Assembly (NCBI GenBank): GCA_947303625.1
Contig: CAMYYV010000002.1
Coordinates: 1-62,678, forward strand
Reading direction: 5' to 3'
Source: an uncultured Bacteroidales bacterium
GTDB taxonomy: Bacteria > Bacteroidota > Bacteroidia > Bacteroidales > F082
Length of the DNA stretch: 62,678 bases
The notes below the pieces were generated by a model. That model was given only the letters and a program-made list of their open reading frames with translations, was not told the origin of the DNA and searched no databases. The position numbers and the translations under genes are program-made. Below are positions 9,289 to 19,057 of the stretch, piece after piece; the stretch's first letter is position 1; every line of letters starts with the position of its first letter.

Positions 9289-10887
9289 ATGAAATCATTG
9301 AAAATGTTTTTCTTGGCTCTTGCCTGCCTATTTGCCATGACGGCAACAGCCCAACAGCCCCAATCCAAAGCCCAAATGAATGCCCAAAAACTGGGCACCA
9401 CGCTTTATCTCATCGAAAACTACTATGTCGACACCGCCGACATCGACAAGGTGACGGAAGACGCCATTGTCGCGGCGCTGAAAGAGCTCGACCCGCACTC
9501 GGCCTATATCTCAAAGAAGGACGTGGAAAAAGCCAACGAACCCCTTGTGGGTAGCTTTGAGGGCATCGGTGTGACCTACCAACTCATCCGCGACACCATC
9601 ACCGTCATCAGCCCCACAGCGGGCGGTCCCTCCGAAAAGGTGGGCATCATGGCTGGCGACCAGTTCATCAAGATTGACGGAGAAGATGCCTTCGGCAAGA
9701 AAATCGACAACGAATACGTGCAGAATCATCTGCGCGGCAAGAAAGGCACCAAGGTCACCGTAAGCGTGAAGCGTGGCAACAACCCAGAGCTCATCGACTT
9801 TGAGATTATCCGCGACAAGATACCGCTGAACAGTATCAATGCTGCTTATATGCTCGACAACCATGTAGGCTACATCAAACTCGACCGCTTCGCGCAAGAG
9901 TCGACCCAAGAATTCAAAGAAGCCTTCGCCAAACTGCAAAGTCAAGGCATGGAGTCGCTCATCTTTGACCTGCGCGGCAACACGGGTGGCTACCTTAAAA
10001 CCGCTGTTGAGCTGGTGGACCAGTTCCTTGAGGACAACAAACTCATCGTCTTCACCGAAGGTATCAACTCACCCCGTCAGGAATGGAGAAGCAGCAAATC
10101 AGGGCTTTACATCACTGGCAAACTGGTCGTCCTCATCGACGAAGGCTCGGCCTCGGCCAGCGAGATCCTCTCAGGTGCCATCCAAGACCACGACCGCGGC
10201 ATTGTCATCGGTCGCCGCTCGTTTGGCAAGGGGCTGGTGCAACGGCCCTTCAACCTGCCTGACGGAGCACAGATACGTCTCACTACCTCGCGCTACCACA
10301 CCCCTTCAGGTCGCTGCATCCAGCGGCCTTACGAAAAAGGTGCCGAGGACTACGCCATGGAGATGGAGAAACGCCTTAAAAACGGCGAATACTATCATGC
10401 CGACAGCATCCATTTCCCTGACTCGCTGAAATTCAAGACCGCTGGTGGCCGTACCGTTTACGGCGGTGGCGGCATCATGCCCGACATCTTCATCCCCGTC
10501 GACACAGCCTACAACAGCAAACTCTACACCGACCTCGTCCGCAAAGGCGCCCTCAACCGCTTCACCACCGACTACGGCCTCAAACACCGCGACAAAATCA
10601 AAGCACAATTCGTTGACTTTGAGCATTTCAACAAAGATTTCGAGGTCGGCAACGACCTCATCGACGGACTAAAAGCTGCCGCAAAGGAAGCCAAGGTGGA
10701 TTGGGACGACGAACAATTCAAGCATTCGGAGAAATTCCTCCTCTTACAGATGAAAGCCTTGATTGCCCGCAACGTGTGGGAGACACAACAATACTATCAG
10801 GTGATGGCCGCCACCGACCCCGGCATCCAGAAAGCTTTGGAAGTGCTTGGCAACGAGAAAGAATACAGAAAGATTCTGACAAGGTGA
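9289..10887 (+). CDS. S41 C-terminal processing protease (CtpA/Prc family)
   Basis: A periplasmic serine protease that trims or degrades envelope proteins, 532 residues from the chosen start. A signal peptide (MKSLKMFFLALACLFAMTATAQ) is followed by an N-terminal helical part (LDPHSAYISKKDVE). A PDZ domain follows at about residues 85-165 (GSFEGIGVTYQL, VGIMAGDQFIKIDGE). The catalytic S41 domain has FDLRGNTGGYL, the nucleophile region IDEGSASASEILSG and the general-base Lys in RRSFGKGLVQ, so the Ser-Lys dyad is intact. A C-terminal helical extension ends near ILTR. The start at 9289 gives a normal signal peptide and lies just after a promoter box; the longer frame from 9220 would read through that promoter. 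Confidence 0.93.
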   Translation: MKSLKMFFLALACLFAMTATAQQPQSKAQMNAQKLGTTLYLIENYYVDTADIDKVTEDAIVAALKELDPHSAYISKKDVEKANEPLVGSFEGIGVTYQLIRDTITVISPTAGGPSEKVGIMAGDQFIKIDGEDAFGKKIDNEYVQNHLRGKKGTKVTVSVKRGNNPELIDFEIIRDKIPLNSINAAYMLDNHVGYIKLDRFAQESTQEFKEAFAKLQSQGMESLIFDLRGNTGGYLKTAVELVDQFLEDNKLIVFTEGINSPRQEWRSSKSGLYITGKLVVLIDEGSASASEILSGAIQDHDRGIVIGRRSFGKGLVQRPFNLPDGAQIRLTTSRYHTPSGRCIQRPYEKGAEDYAMEMEKRLKNGEYYHADSIHFPDSLKFKTAGGRTVYGGGGIMPDIFIPVDTAYNSKLYTDLVRKGALNRFTTDYGLKHRDKIKAQFVDFEHFNKDFEVGNDLIDGLKAAAKEAKVDWDDEQFKHSEKFLLLQMKALIARNVWETQQYYQVMAATDPGIQKALEVLGNEKEYRKILTR

Positions 10888-10929
10888 TAGTTTTTGCACG
10901 AAAACAGCACCTGCAATCAGAAAAATTCC

Positions 10930-10937
10930 TATTTTTG
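10930..10937 (+). promoter_or_regulatory. Bacteroidota -7 box for the Kgp-like protease
   Basis: TATTTTTG, 66 bases before the ATG at 11004. The spacer that follows is AT-rich leader sequence with no gene. Confidence 0.6.
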
Positions 10938-11003
10938 CCGTTTAGACGTCTGATTTTCTAGAAATTAGATAACAATTTAAATATCAACTAATTAAACTAA
11001 AAA

Positions 11004-14000
11004 ATGAAGAAATTTGGTTTACTCACAGCAGCATTCCTGATGATGGGATTGCTGTTTGGCACGCAAGTGATGGCTCAGCACATCGAGCTTGGCGTTGCCA
11101 AGTCGGCACAGACTTGTGCCAACGTGACTGACGAAGGCTTCACTGCCTCGTTCTCCTTCAGCAGCATCGACGCCACTGAAGTTTCCACCGAAAAAGGTGT
11201 GTTCTCCAACATCACCATGGACAACACCTATCCCGCCGGCAACATTGGCGAGCCCTCGCTGCCTGCGGCCAACAAACTCATTGCCATTCCTTATGGTGCT
11301 AGCAATGTCTCTGTCAAAGTGACGAGCTACAGCACCAAGGTTTACTCCCTTGCCGATTTTGGCATCAAGACCATCTATCCTCAGCAGCCTCTGCTCTATA
11401 AGAACCAGAAGCCCGAAGATGTACCCTTCGCCTACAGCGAGAAGGCTTACGCTGCTAAAGGCTTTGCCGAGCGTCCTATCGCCGAGGTGAACATCCAAGG
11501 CACGATGCGTGGCATCCAAGTCGGCAACCTGACGGTGAATCCCGTTCAATACGACCCCGCCACCAACAGCATCCGCGTTTACAACGACATCCAAGTTGAG
11601 GTGCGTTACAACCAATACGACAAGTCGGCCTCTTACGACGAGTTCGCCCGTACGTTCAGCCCTTATTTCGCTGGCGTCTACGACCAAATGTTCAACTGGC
11701 GCGACGACGTGTATGACGAGCATCCCGACCTGTGGCAGTCGCCCGTGAAGATGTTGGTCATCGCCGACCGTATGTTTGAAGGTGCCTTGCAGGAATGGCT
11801 GGCTTGGAAGACCACCAAAGGCATCTACCTGAGCGTACACTACACCGATGAAATCGGCAACAACGCTTCGGCCATCCGTGCCTTCATCCAAGACGAGTAT
11901 TCGAAAGATGCCCCCACCTTCCTGATGGTCGTGGGTGACAAGAACCAAGTGGCTCCCAGTTTCTCCTCTGCCAGCCAGACCGGCTGCGTCAGCGACCTTA
12001 ACTACTCAAGCGTCGACGGCGACGAGTTCCCCGATATGTTCCACAGTCGTCTGTCGGCCGAGAATGTGTCGCAGCTGACCGCCATGCTTAACAAGGCTTT
12101 GGAATATGAGCAATACACCATGCCCGACCCGAGCTACCTGAACAACGTGCTTCTCATTGCTGGTGAAGACAGCGGCTACGGCGTCACCGTGGGTCGTCCC
12201 ACGATTTGGTATGCCACCAACTACTACTACAACACCGAGCACGGCTACGCCCAAATCAACGAGTTCAGCCACGGCACCTATACCAACTGCTACAGCTACC
12301 TAAGCAGTGGCGTCGGTTTCGCCAACTACACCGCCCACGGCAGCCAGACCAGCTGGGCCGGTCCTGAGTTCAACGTCAACAACGTTAACCAACTGACCAA
12401 CGAGCACAAGTACTTCCTCGCCATCGGCAACTGCTGCCAGTCGGGTGACTGGGGTTATGGCACATGCTTCGGCGAGGCCATGGTGCGTGCCGAGAACAAA
12501 GGTGCTTACGCCTACATCGGCTCCTGCCCCAACACCACCTGGTACAACGACTATTACTTCGGCGTGGGTGCAACTGCCCGTCACGACGGCACAATGCCCA
12601 CCTACGAAGAGACCACGATGGGTTTGTATGATGCCATTTGGGATGATGACGCCTACAACACCGTCACCTCTTACCTGTTCATCGGTAACCTCGCTGGCAA
12701 CGCTGCCCAGGCCCTCGGTTACGAGATGCACTCACAGACGCTGTATTACTGGCAAGCCTACCACGTGTTGGGCGACGGTTCCATCATGCCCTTCCGCGTG
12801 CAGCCTACCGCTAACAACGTGAGCCACATGCCCACCGTTCCGATCGGTATGGACTTCTTCACCGTCAGCGCCAACCCTGGTTCCTACGTGGGTATCTCCA
12901 AGGACGGTGTCCTCTACGGCGCTGGCCTCATCGGTGAGAGCGGCACTGCCGACATCCCGATCAGCCCCATCACCAGCGGTGGCGATGTCACCATCTGCGT
13001 GACCCATCCGCGTCACATCCCCTACATCAGCACCATCCCCGCCGCAGCCTTGGAAGGTGCCTATCTGACAGTCAACGAAGTACAATGCGACCAGCCCTTG
13101 GTCACGGGTGCCTTTGTGACTCCTACCGTCTCCATCAAGAACGTGGGTATTGAGACCGCCAACAACATCAACGTCGTGCTGAGCACTGAGTCGGAATATG
13201 TCCAACTCGTCGGTACCACGGCCACGATTCCTTCACTCGCTCCCGACCAAGTCTACTCGATTGCCAACACCTTCTCGTTCAACACCGATGTCAATATCCC
13301 CAACAACACCCCGGTACGTTTCTTTGTGACCTGCACCTCGGGCAGCGACACGTGGGAAGGCAGGTTCGACCTCACCTTCAGTGCCCCTGAATTTGCTGTG
13401 ACCAACATCAGCAACACCGAGCTCACCCCGGGTAACAACGGCACCATCAGCTTCGACATCGCCAACAACGGCGGCGCCAGAGCCGAGAATGTCGTCTTGG
13501 AGGTCTACTCCAGTTCCAACGATCTCACTCTCTCAGGCAACAGCTTCAACTTGAACAGTCTTGAGGCGGGTGCCTCCACTAACGTCCCCGTCGGTGTCAC
13601 CGTCGCTAGCGGCGTTGAATTGGGTTCGACCTACGAGATCAACTACCTCGTGACCGCCGGCCACTATTCCACAGCTGGCACCTACGTCATCACTGTGGGT
13701 AACATCGTGGAGAGCTTTGAGACTGGCGACTTCAGCATGTACGACTGGACCTTCAGCGGCGGTGCCAACTGGACCATCGTGAACACTGGCGCCCACACTG
13801 GCACCTATTGCGCCAAGTCGGGCAACATCGGCGATAGTCAACAGACCGACCTTGTCCTTACCATTGACATCCTTGCCGATGGCGAAGTCAGTTTCTACAA
13901 GAAAGTGTCTTCCGAAAGCAACTGGGACTGGTTCCGCTTCTATATCGACAACGTCCAAATAGGAGAATGGTCTGGCGAAGTCGCTTGGAGCCAGCAGACC

Positions 14001-14615
14001 TATGATGTGACCACAGGCACCCACACCTTCAAGTGGAGCTACCAGAAAGACGGTAGCGTGAGCAACGGCAGCGACTGCGCTTGGGTCGACGACATCCAGT
14101 TCCCGCCCACCAGCGTCATCCTTTCACTTGACCCCGTCACCAACCTTGAGGCTAACGTCAACGGCAGCAATGTCAACCTGAGCTGGGATGCTCCTGCAGG
14201 TGCCTCGGCTTACATCATCTACCGCAATGGTGAAGAAGTGGGCAACCAAGGCAGCACCACCTTTGCCGACATCGTCAACGACGGAGTCTACACCTACAGC
14301 GTCGTCGCCACCGACGGCAACGGCCGCTTCTCGGCTCCCGAGCATGTCGCCGTCAGCGTCGGCATCGTCGGCGTGGAAGAGAACACGCTCGAAAGCGTGA
14401 GCATCTATCCTAACCCTGTCAACAACATGCTGACCATCGACGGTGGCAATGCCGAATACAGCTATGTCATGTACAACGGCATGGGCCAGATGGTTGCTAA
14501 TGGCAAAGCCCAAGGCCTCGAACATATCAATGTCAGCGACATGGCCAAGGGCGTCTACTTCCTCCGCCTCACCACTGGCACGCAAGTGCGCGTGGAGAAG
14601 GTCGTGGTGGAATAA
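11004..14615 (+). CDS. Lys-gingipain-like C25 cysteine peptidase with T9SS tail
   Basis: A large secreted protease of 1203 residues. The signal peptide ends at VMAQ. A propeptide of about 200 residues precedes the caspase-like C25 catalytic domain (about 245-600). The catalytic His is in NYTAHGSQTSW (His445), and the nucleophile Cys is in AIGNCCQSGDWG (Cys477-Cys478). The GNCC and GAYAYIGSCPN segments are characteristic of Porphyromonas Kgp rather than Rgp. Beyond are beta-sandwich domains, a cleaved-adhesin domain (about 902-1032, ESFETGDFSMYDWTF), a fibronectin type III domain (about 1041-1120, VNLSWDAPAG) and a type A T9SS sorting domain (SIYPNPVNNML, ending EKVVVE). Lys specificity is inferred by similarity only. 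It is transcribed alone and is convergent with the DnaJ-like gene across a shared terminator. Confidence 0.92.
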   Translation: MKKFGLLTAAFLMMGLLFGTQVMAQHIELGVAKSAQTCANVTDEGFTASFSFSSIDATEVSTEKGVFSNITMDNTYPAGNIGEPSLPAANKLIAIPYGASNVSVKVTSYSTKVYSLADFGIKTIYPQQPLLYKNQKPEDVPFAYSEKAYAAKGFAERPIAEVNIQGTMRGIQVGNLTVNPVQYDPATNSIRVYNDIQVEVRYNQYDKSASYDEFARTFSPYFAGVYDQMFNWRDDVYDEHPDLWQSPVKMLVIADRMFEGALQEWLAWKTTKGIYLSVHYTDEIGNNASAIRAFIQDEYSKDAPTFLMVVGDKNQVAPSFSSASQTGCVSDLNYSSVDGDEFPDMFHSRLSAENVSQLTAMLNKALEYEQYTMPDPSYLNNVLLIAGEDSGYGVTVGRPTIWYATNYYYNTEHGYAQINEFSHGTYTNCYSYLSSGVGFANYTAHGSQTSWAGPEFNVNNVNQLTNEHKYFLAIGNCCQSGDWGYGTCFGEAMVRAENKGAYAYIGSCPNTTWYNDYYFGVGATARHDGTMPTYEETTMGLYDAIWDDDAYNTVTSYLFIGNLAGNAAQALGYEMHSQTLYYWQAYHVLGDGSIMPFRVQPTANNVSHMPTVPIGMDFFTVSANPGSYVGISKDGVLYGAGLIGESGTADIPISPITSGGDVTICVTHPRHIPYISTIPAAALEGAYLTVNEVQCDQPLVTGAFVTPTVSIKNVGIETANNINVVLSTESEYVQLVGTTATIPSLAPDQVYSIANTFSFNTDVNIPNNTPVRFFVTCTSGSDTWEGRFDLTFSAPEFAVTNISNTELTPGNNGTISFDIANNGGARAENVVLEVYSSSNDLTLSGNSFNLNSLEAGASTNVPVGVTVASGVELGSTYEINYLVTAGHYSTAGTYVITVGNIVESFETGDFSMYDWTFSGGANWTIVNTGAHTGTYCAKSGNIGDSQQTDLVLTIDILADGEVSFYKKVSSESNWDWFRFYIDNVQIGEWSGEVAWSQQTYDVTTGTHTFKWSYQKDGSVSNGSDCAWVDDIQFPPTSVILSLDPVTNLEANVNGSNVNLSWDAPAGASAYIIYRNGEEVGNQGSTTFADIVNDGVYTYSVVATDGNGRFSAPEHVAVSVGIVGVEENTLESVSIYPNPVNNMLTIDGGNAEYSYVMYNGMGQMVANGKAQGLEHINVSDMAKGVYFLRLTTGTQVRVEKVVVE

Positions 14616-14627
14616 TCACACTACCAT

Positions 14628-14667
14628 AAACGAAAAGAGGCAGCCGATCGGCTGCCTCTTTTCGTTT
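14628..14667. terminator. Bidirectional terminator between Kgp-like gene and TerB-DnaJ gene
   Basis: Arms of 18 bases (14628-14645 and 14650-14667) pair perfectly around a GATC loop, with A and T runs on the outer ends so it can work both ways. It overlaps the stop codon of the minus-strand gene. Confidence 0.92.
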
Positions 14668-15397
14668 ACATCCCTCTCTGTTTCTTGATGGCCTCGTAGG
14701 CCGCGTTGATCTCTTGGAACTTCTTTTCGGCCGCTCGCCTCACCTCTTCGCCAAGGTTGCTCACCAAGTCAGGATGGTTCTTCTTGGCCATCTCGCGATA
14801 GGCCCTTTTCACCTCCTCGTCGGTGGCCGTTGGCGCGATGCCGAGGATCTTGTAGGCACTGTCCGTCTCCTTGATAAACATGGCCTTCACCGACTTGAAG
14901 TCGCTGTTGGTGATGCCCATATAGTCGGAGATTGTGTTGATGACACTTAGTTCCTCTGGCGAGATAAAGCCATCGGCATCGGCGATGCCAAACAGATAAT
15001 GCAGCAACTGCAAGCGCGATGAATAGTCCATATAACGTCCCACCTGCTGGCTGACCTCTTGAATATTATACTCCTGCTCCAAAATCTCGCGAAGCATCTT
15101 GACATATTTCTCGGCCTGTTCCTGCCCGAAGTTCTGCAGGAAGAAACGCTTCACATAATCGAGTTCGGAGCGTTTCACGTTGCCGTCAGCCTTCATGACA
15201 GCAGCCGAGAGCACGAGAAACGTCACATTGAAGTCGCGTTGGGGTTCCGTGTTGCCAAAGGTTTCGTTCACCTCAGAACGACGAGGCCGCCTGCCCGAGA
15301 AGAGACTCCCAAGGACCACCGCGACGATGCCGCCCAGCGGGTTCTGGGTGAAGGCCCATCCCAAGCCAAACAAGACGATTTTTGAAAAACAGCCCAT
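14666..15397 (-). CDS. TerB-like and DnaJ-domain membrane co-chaperone (DjlA-like)
   Basis: A 243-residue protein with an N-terminal hydrophobic segment (KIVLFGLGWAFTQNPLGGIV) that anchors it to the inner membrane. A TerB-like helical domain follows (about residues 50-160; SAAVMKADGNVKRSELDYV, IADADGFISPEEL). The C-terminal J domain (YKILGIAPTATDEEVKRAYR) carries the HPD motif in KKNHPDLVS, needed to stimulate DnaK ATPase. This is the domain order of E. coli DjlA. An upstream TTG at 15424 is in frame, but a TAACTTTG promoter box overlaps it, so ATG 15397 is preferred. The gene stands alone between two gingipain-like genes with divergent promoters toward the second. Confidence 0.9.
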   Translation of the reverse strand: MGCFSKIVLFGLGWAFTQNPLGGIVAVVLGSLFSGRRPRRSEVNETFGNTEPQRDFNVTFLVLSAAVMKADGNVKRSELDYVKRFFLQNFGQEQAEKYVKMLREILEQEYNIQEVSQQVGRYMDYSSRLQLLHYLFGIADADGFISPEELSVINTISDYMGITNSDFKSVKAMFIKETDSAYKILGIAPTATDEEVKRAYREMAKKNHPDLVSNLGEEVRRAAEKKFQEINAAYEAIKKQRGM

Positions 15398-15421
15398 GCC
15401 TATAGTTATTGTATCGGGCGG

Positions 15422-15429
15422 CAAAGTTA
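15422..15429 (-). promoter_or_regulatory. Bacteroidota -7 box for the TerB-DnaJ gene
   Basis: TAACTTTG on the minus strand, 24 bases before ATG 15397. Confidence 0.6.
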
Positions 15430-15492
15430 CACAAAAAACTTCAGTTGAAAATAATTCCGAAGAAAACCAGATGAGCGAAGGAAAAAGATACG

Positions 15493-15500
15493 TATTTTTG
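15493..15500 (+). promoter_or_regulatory. Bacteroidota -7 box for the first Rgp-like protease
   Basis: TATTTTTG, 38 bases before the ATG at 15539. Confidence 0.6.
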
Positions 15501-15538
15501 CATTTTTAATCGAATCACAACTTTTAATCTTTTCACAA

Positions 15539-18500
15539 ATGAAAAAAGTATTATTCTCCCTCCTGTTTGTGGCCCTGTCAGTAATGGCAACTGCCCAACA
15601 ATGGAACAGCATCGGCAGCAATGCCCCTGCCAGTCCTGAGGTCACCTTGGTTTCGAGCAGCGAGCAGCAAGTCGTAGTTGACTTCACGCTGGGCGGTTTT
15701 AACCTGACCCGTGTGAACACCCCAAACGGCACCCAGCTCGTCGTTTCGGTTCCAAAGATGGCCCCGATGCTCGAAGCGGGTGCTCCCGACCTTCCTCAAT
15801 TCCCTGTCCCTGCCATCATCGGCGACATGGCTGAAATGGAAGTCAGCGTAATCAAGAGCGTTTTCGCTGATTATGAGAACGTCGAGATTGCCCCTTCGAA
15901 AGGCAACTTCAGTCGTCAGATCGACCCTGAGAGTGTGCCTTACACCTATGGCGCGATGTACAGTCAGGATGCCTTCTACCCGGCAGCCCAGGCTTATCTC
16001 GAAACGCCCTACATCATTCGTGATTTCCGCGGGCAAAACATCATGGTGCGTCCCTTCGCTTACAACCCCGTGACGAAGACCCTACGCGTCTATCACCACA
16101 TGACCATCGCCATGAACAAGGTGAGCGACAACGGCATCAACCAAAAGACGGTCCACAAATCCACTGCCAAGGTATCAGCCGAGATGCAGGCCGCCTACAA
16201 CCACCGTTTCATCAACTACAAGTCATCCACTGCGAAGTACACCTTCGTCGAGGATCGTGGAGAGATGCTGATCATCTGCCCCGACCAATATTTGGAGGCC
16301 ATGCAGCCTTTTGTGGAATGGAAGAACCAATCGGGCCGTCCCACCACCATGGTAAGCCTCTCCGAGGTTGGCGGCAACAACGATAACCAAATCAAGAACT
16401 ACATCAACAGCATCTACACCAACCCTGAGCGCAACCTGACCTATGTCCTCCTCGTTGGCGACTATGCGGACATCACCCCCCATTCGATGAACAGTGGACG
16501 CAGCGACAACTGGTTTGGCCAGCTGGAAGGCGGCGACTACTACCCCGAAGTGCTCACAGGCCGTTTCTCGGTGCAGAGCATCAACGACGTAAACACCCAT
16601 GTAAATAAGGTGCTGTATTATGAACGCGACATGAAAGACGGCGAGACCTGGGTCAACCAAGGCATCGGCATCGGTGCCAACGAAGGTGCTGGTCAAGGCC
16701 ACTTTGGCGAAGCCGACTATGTGCACATCAACTACATCCGCGACACACTGATGCACTACACCTATGCGGACGTGACACAGCAATATAGTGGTGTGGGCAG
16801 CGGCACCAGTGCCAATGCCATCAGTGCCGACTTCAATGCAGGCAAAAGCATCTGCAACTACTGCAACCACGGATCGCAGACCGGCTGGGCTGTGGCCAGC
16901 TACAGCAACAGCCATGTGAACGCTTTGGTGAACGACGACAAGTGGCCCTACATCTGGTCGGTGGCCTGCAACAACGGCGAATTCAACGGCAACTGCTTCG
17001 CTGAAGCCTGGCTGAGAGCCACCAACCAAGCCACGGGACGTCCCACTGGCGCCATCGGCGGCATGTTCAGCTGGATCTCACAGCCTTGGGTGCCTCCAAT
17101 GTATGGCCAAGACGAAATGGTCGACATTCTCACCGGATGGAGAAGTACCGACCAATTTTGCCACACTTTCGGCGGTGCTTCCTTGAATGGCAACATGTAC
17201 ATCCTTGATGCCGCTCCGAGCGATAACGGCGACACCCACAACACATGGATCCTCTTTGGCGACCCGAGCCTGCTGGTGCGCACCGACAACCCGACAAACA
17301 TGGACGTCACCTGTTCGCCCTCAGTACTGATGCTCGGCATGAACGAGCTAGAGATCACCGCTCAGAACACGGCCTACGGCATCGCCACCCTCATGATGGA
17401 TGGAGAGGTGATCAGCACAGGCTACATCCAAGACGGCACCTGCACCCTTTCCTTCGCCCCCATGACCAACGTGGGCACCGCAATGTTGACCGTGATCGGC
17501 TACAACAAAGTGACTCAAGTCGTCGACATCCAGGTCCTTCCTGCCGAAGGCCCCTACATCATCGTGACCAACTACGCACCCAACTTCGCTCCCGTCAACC
17601 AAGAGACAAGCTTCACCTTGTGCTTCAAGAACGTCGGTGTCGAGCCCACCAACGGCAACACCAACGTCACCTTGACGTGTGACGACCAGCGGATGAACAT
17701 CGTCAACAACACGGCTCAATTTGGCGTGTTGCCTGCCGAAGAAACTGTCACCCTGCAAGACGCCTTCAGATTCATCGTCGCCGAAGGCGTGGAAGACGGC
17801 ACCCGCTTCCAAATCGACATCAATATGACCGATGGCCGGCAAACCTGGAGCGGCAAGGCATTCATCACTGCCGGACAAGCCATCCTCGATTACGTCGGCA
17901 CCGACTGGGCCGGAGGCTTCTTGCCGGGCGAGACCTTATCGTTCGTAGCTAACTTTAAGAATACTGGTCACTACATGGCTACCAACGCCATTGCCAACAT
18001 CACCTGCGAAAGCAACTATGTCACCTTGCTCAACCCCACCATCGAGATTGGCACCATCGACCCTAACGGCACCGCCACCTGTGTGTTCAACGTCCAAATC
18101 GACGAGAGTTGTCCCGAGACCGAGGCCATCGAGTTCCATTTCATCATGCAAGCCGATGGTGAGTTGAGCGCAGAAGGCTCTCTCGTCATCAAGAATGTCT
18201 GCCGTGTCGTCTTCGAGATGGCCGACAGATGGGGCGATGGCTGGAACGGCGCTTCGCTAACGGTCAGCTTCAACGACGGCACCGCTCCCGTGTCGCTCTC
18301 CTGCGAGGGCAATTCACAAACGGAGGTGCTTGAGATTGGCAAGGGCACACACGTCACCTTGACATGGAACCGCGGCAGTTACGACTCCGAGTGCTCCTTC
18401 GTCGTCAGATATGAGGATGGCGCTCAGATCTATCAAGTCAGCGGCCCTTCACCGGGTGTACTCTATGAGTTCGACTGCGACTGCGCTGTTGGCGGAACCT

Positions 18501-18988
18501 CCAGCTTGGACCCCGTCGAGAACCTGACTGCAGAGATTGGCATCGGCACAGTGACCCTCACCTGGGACAGACAAGAAAGTGCCATCAACTACATCATCAG
18601 CCGCAACGGCATCGAGATTGCCCAAACCACGGAACCCACATACGTCGACGAAGTCTTCACTGAGTATTTCTACACCTACTGTGTCGTTGCTGAATACACT
18701 TCTGGCAACAGCACTCCTGAGTGCATCGTGGTAAAGTCAGAACTTAGCATTGAAGAGAATCCGACAGAGTTCATCATCTATCCCAACCCCGTCAGCAACA
18801 CGCTGCACATCAACGGTGGCAATGCCGAATACAGCTACATGCTTTACAACGGCATGGGACAAGTGGTGGCCCAAGGCAAGGCCCAAGGTGCTGAGCAAAT
18901 CAGCGTCGATGGCATGACCCAAGGCGTCTACTTCCTGCACCTCACCTCTGGCACTCAAGTGCATGTGGAGAAGGTCATTGTGAAATAA
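15539..18988 (+). CDS. Arg-gingipain-like C25 cysteine peptidase with T9SS tail (copy 1)
   Basis: A secreted protease of 1149 residues. It has a signal peptide (MKKVLFSLLFVALSVMATAQ), a propeptide of about 200 residues, then the C25 caspase-like domain (about 230-590). The catalytic His444 is in NYCNHGSQTGW and Cys477 in WSVACNNGEF. The segments NCFAEAWLRATN, PTGAIGGMFSWISQPW, PPMYGQDEM and TWILFGDPSLLVRT follow the Rgp pattern closely, and the catalytic residues fall within a few positions of RgpB numbering. After Ig-like repeats comes a domain with the motif DRWGDGWNGAS (about 887-980), then a fibronectin type III domain and a type A T9SS sorting domain ending EKVIVK. There is no cleaved-adhesin domain, unlike the other two C25 genes here. 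Arg specificity is inferred, not shown. Confidence 0.92.
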   Translation: MKKVLFSLLFVALSVMATAQQWNSIGSNAPASPEVTLVSSSEQQVVVDFTLGGFNLTRVNTPNGTQLVVSVPKMAPMLEAGAPDLPQFPVPAIIGDMAEMEVSVIKSVFADYENVEIAPSKGNFSRQIDPESVPYTYGAMYSQDAFYPAAQAYLETPYIIRDFRGQNIMVRPFAYNPVTKTLRVYHHMTIAMNKVSDNGINQKTVHKSTAKVSAEMQAAYNHRFINYKSSTAKYTFVEDRGEMLIICPDQYLEAMQPFVEWKNQSGRPTTMVSLSEVGGNNDNQIKNYINSIYTNPERNLTYVLLVGDYADITPHSMNSGRSDNWFGQLEGGDYYPEVLTGRFSVQSINDVNTHVNKVLYYERDMKDGETWVNQGIGIGANEGAGQGHFGEADYVHINYIRDTLMHYTYADVTQQYSGVGSGTSANAISADFNAGKSICNYCNHGSQTGWAVASYSNSHVNALVNDDKWPYIWSVACNNGEFNGNCFAEAWLRATNQATGRPTGAIGGMFSWISQPWVPPMYGQDEMVDILTGWRSTDQFCHTFGGASLNGNMYILDAAPSDNGDTHNTWILFGDPSLLVRTDNPTNMDVTCSPSVLMLGMNELEITAQNTAYGIATLMMDGEVISTGYIQDGTCTLSFAPMTNVGTAMLTVIGYNKVTQVVDIQVLPAEGPYIIVTNYAPNFAPVNQETSFTLCFKNVGVEPTNGNTNVTLTCDDQRMNIVNNTAQFGVLPAEETVTLQDAFRFIVAEGVEDGTRFQIDINMTDGRQTWSGKAFITAGQAILDYVGTDWAGGFLPGETLSFVANFKNTGHYMATNAIANITCESNYVTLLNPTIEIGTIDPNGTATCVFNVQIDESCPETEAIEFHFIMQADGELSAEGSLVIKNVCRVVFEMADRWGDGWNGASLTVSFNDGTAPVSLSCEGNSQTEVLEIGKGTHVTLTWNRGSYDSECSFVVRYEDGAQIYQVSGPSPGVLYEFDCDCAVGGTSSLDPVENLTAEIGIGTVTLTWDRQESAINYIISRNGIEIAQTTEPTYVDEVFTEYFYTYCVVAEYTSGNSTPECIVVKSELSIEENPTEFIIYPNPVSNTLHINGGNAEYSYMLYNGMGQVVAQGKAQGAEQISVDGMTQGVYFLHLTSGTQVHVEKVIVK

Positions 18989-19006
18989 GACACCAACCCT
19001 TACGAG

Positions 19007-19040
19007 AAGAAAGGCGACCTCGAACGAGGTCGCCTTTCTT
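19007..19040. terminator. Bidirectional terminator after the first Rgp-like gene
   Basis: Two 16-base arms (AAGAAAGGCGACCTCG and its complement) separated by two bases, between convergent genes. Confidence 0.9.
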
Positions 19041-19057
19041 ATGATATTGTTAGAAAA

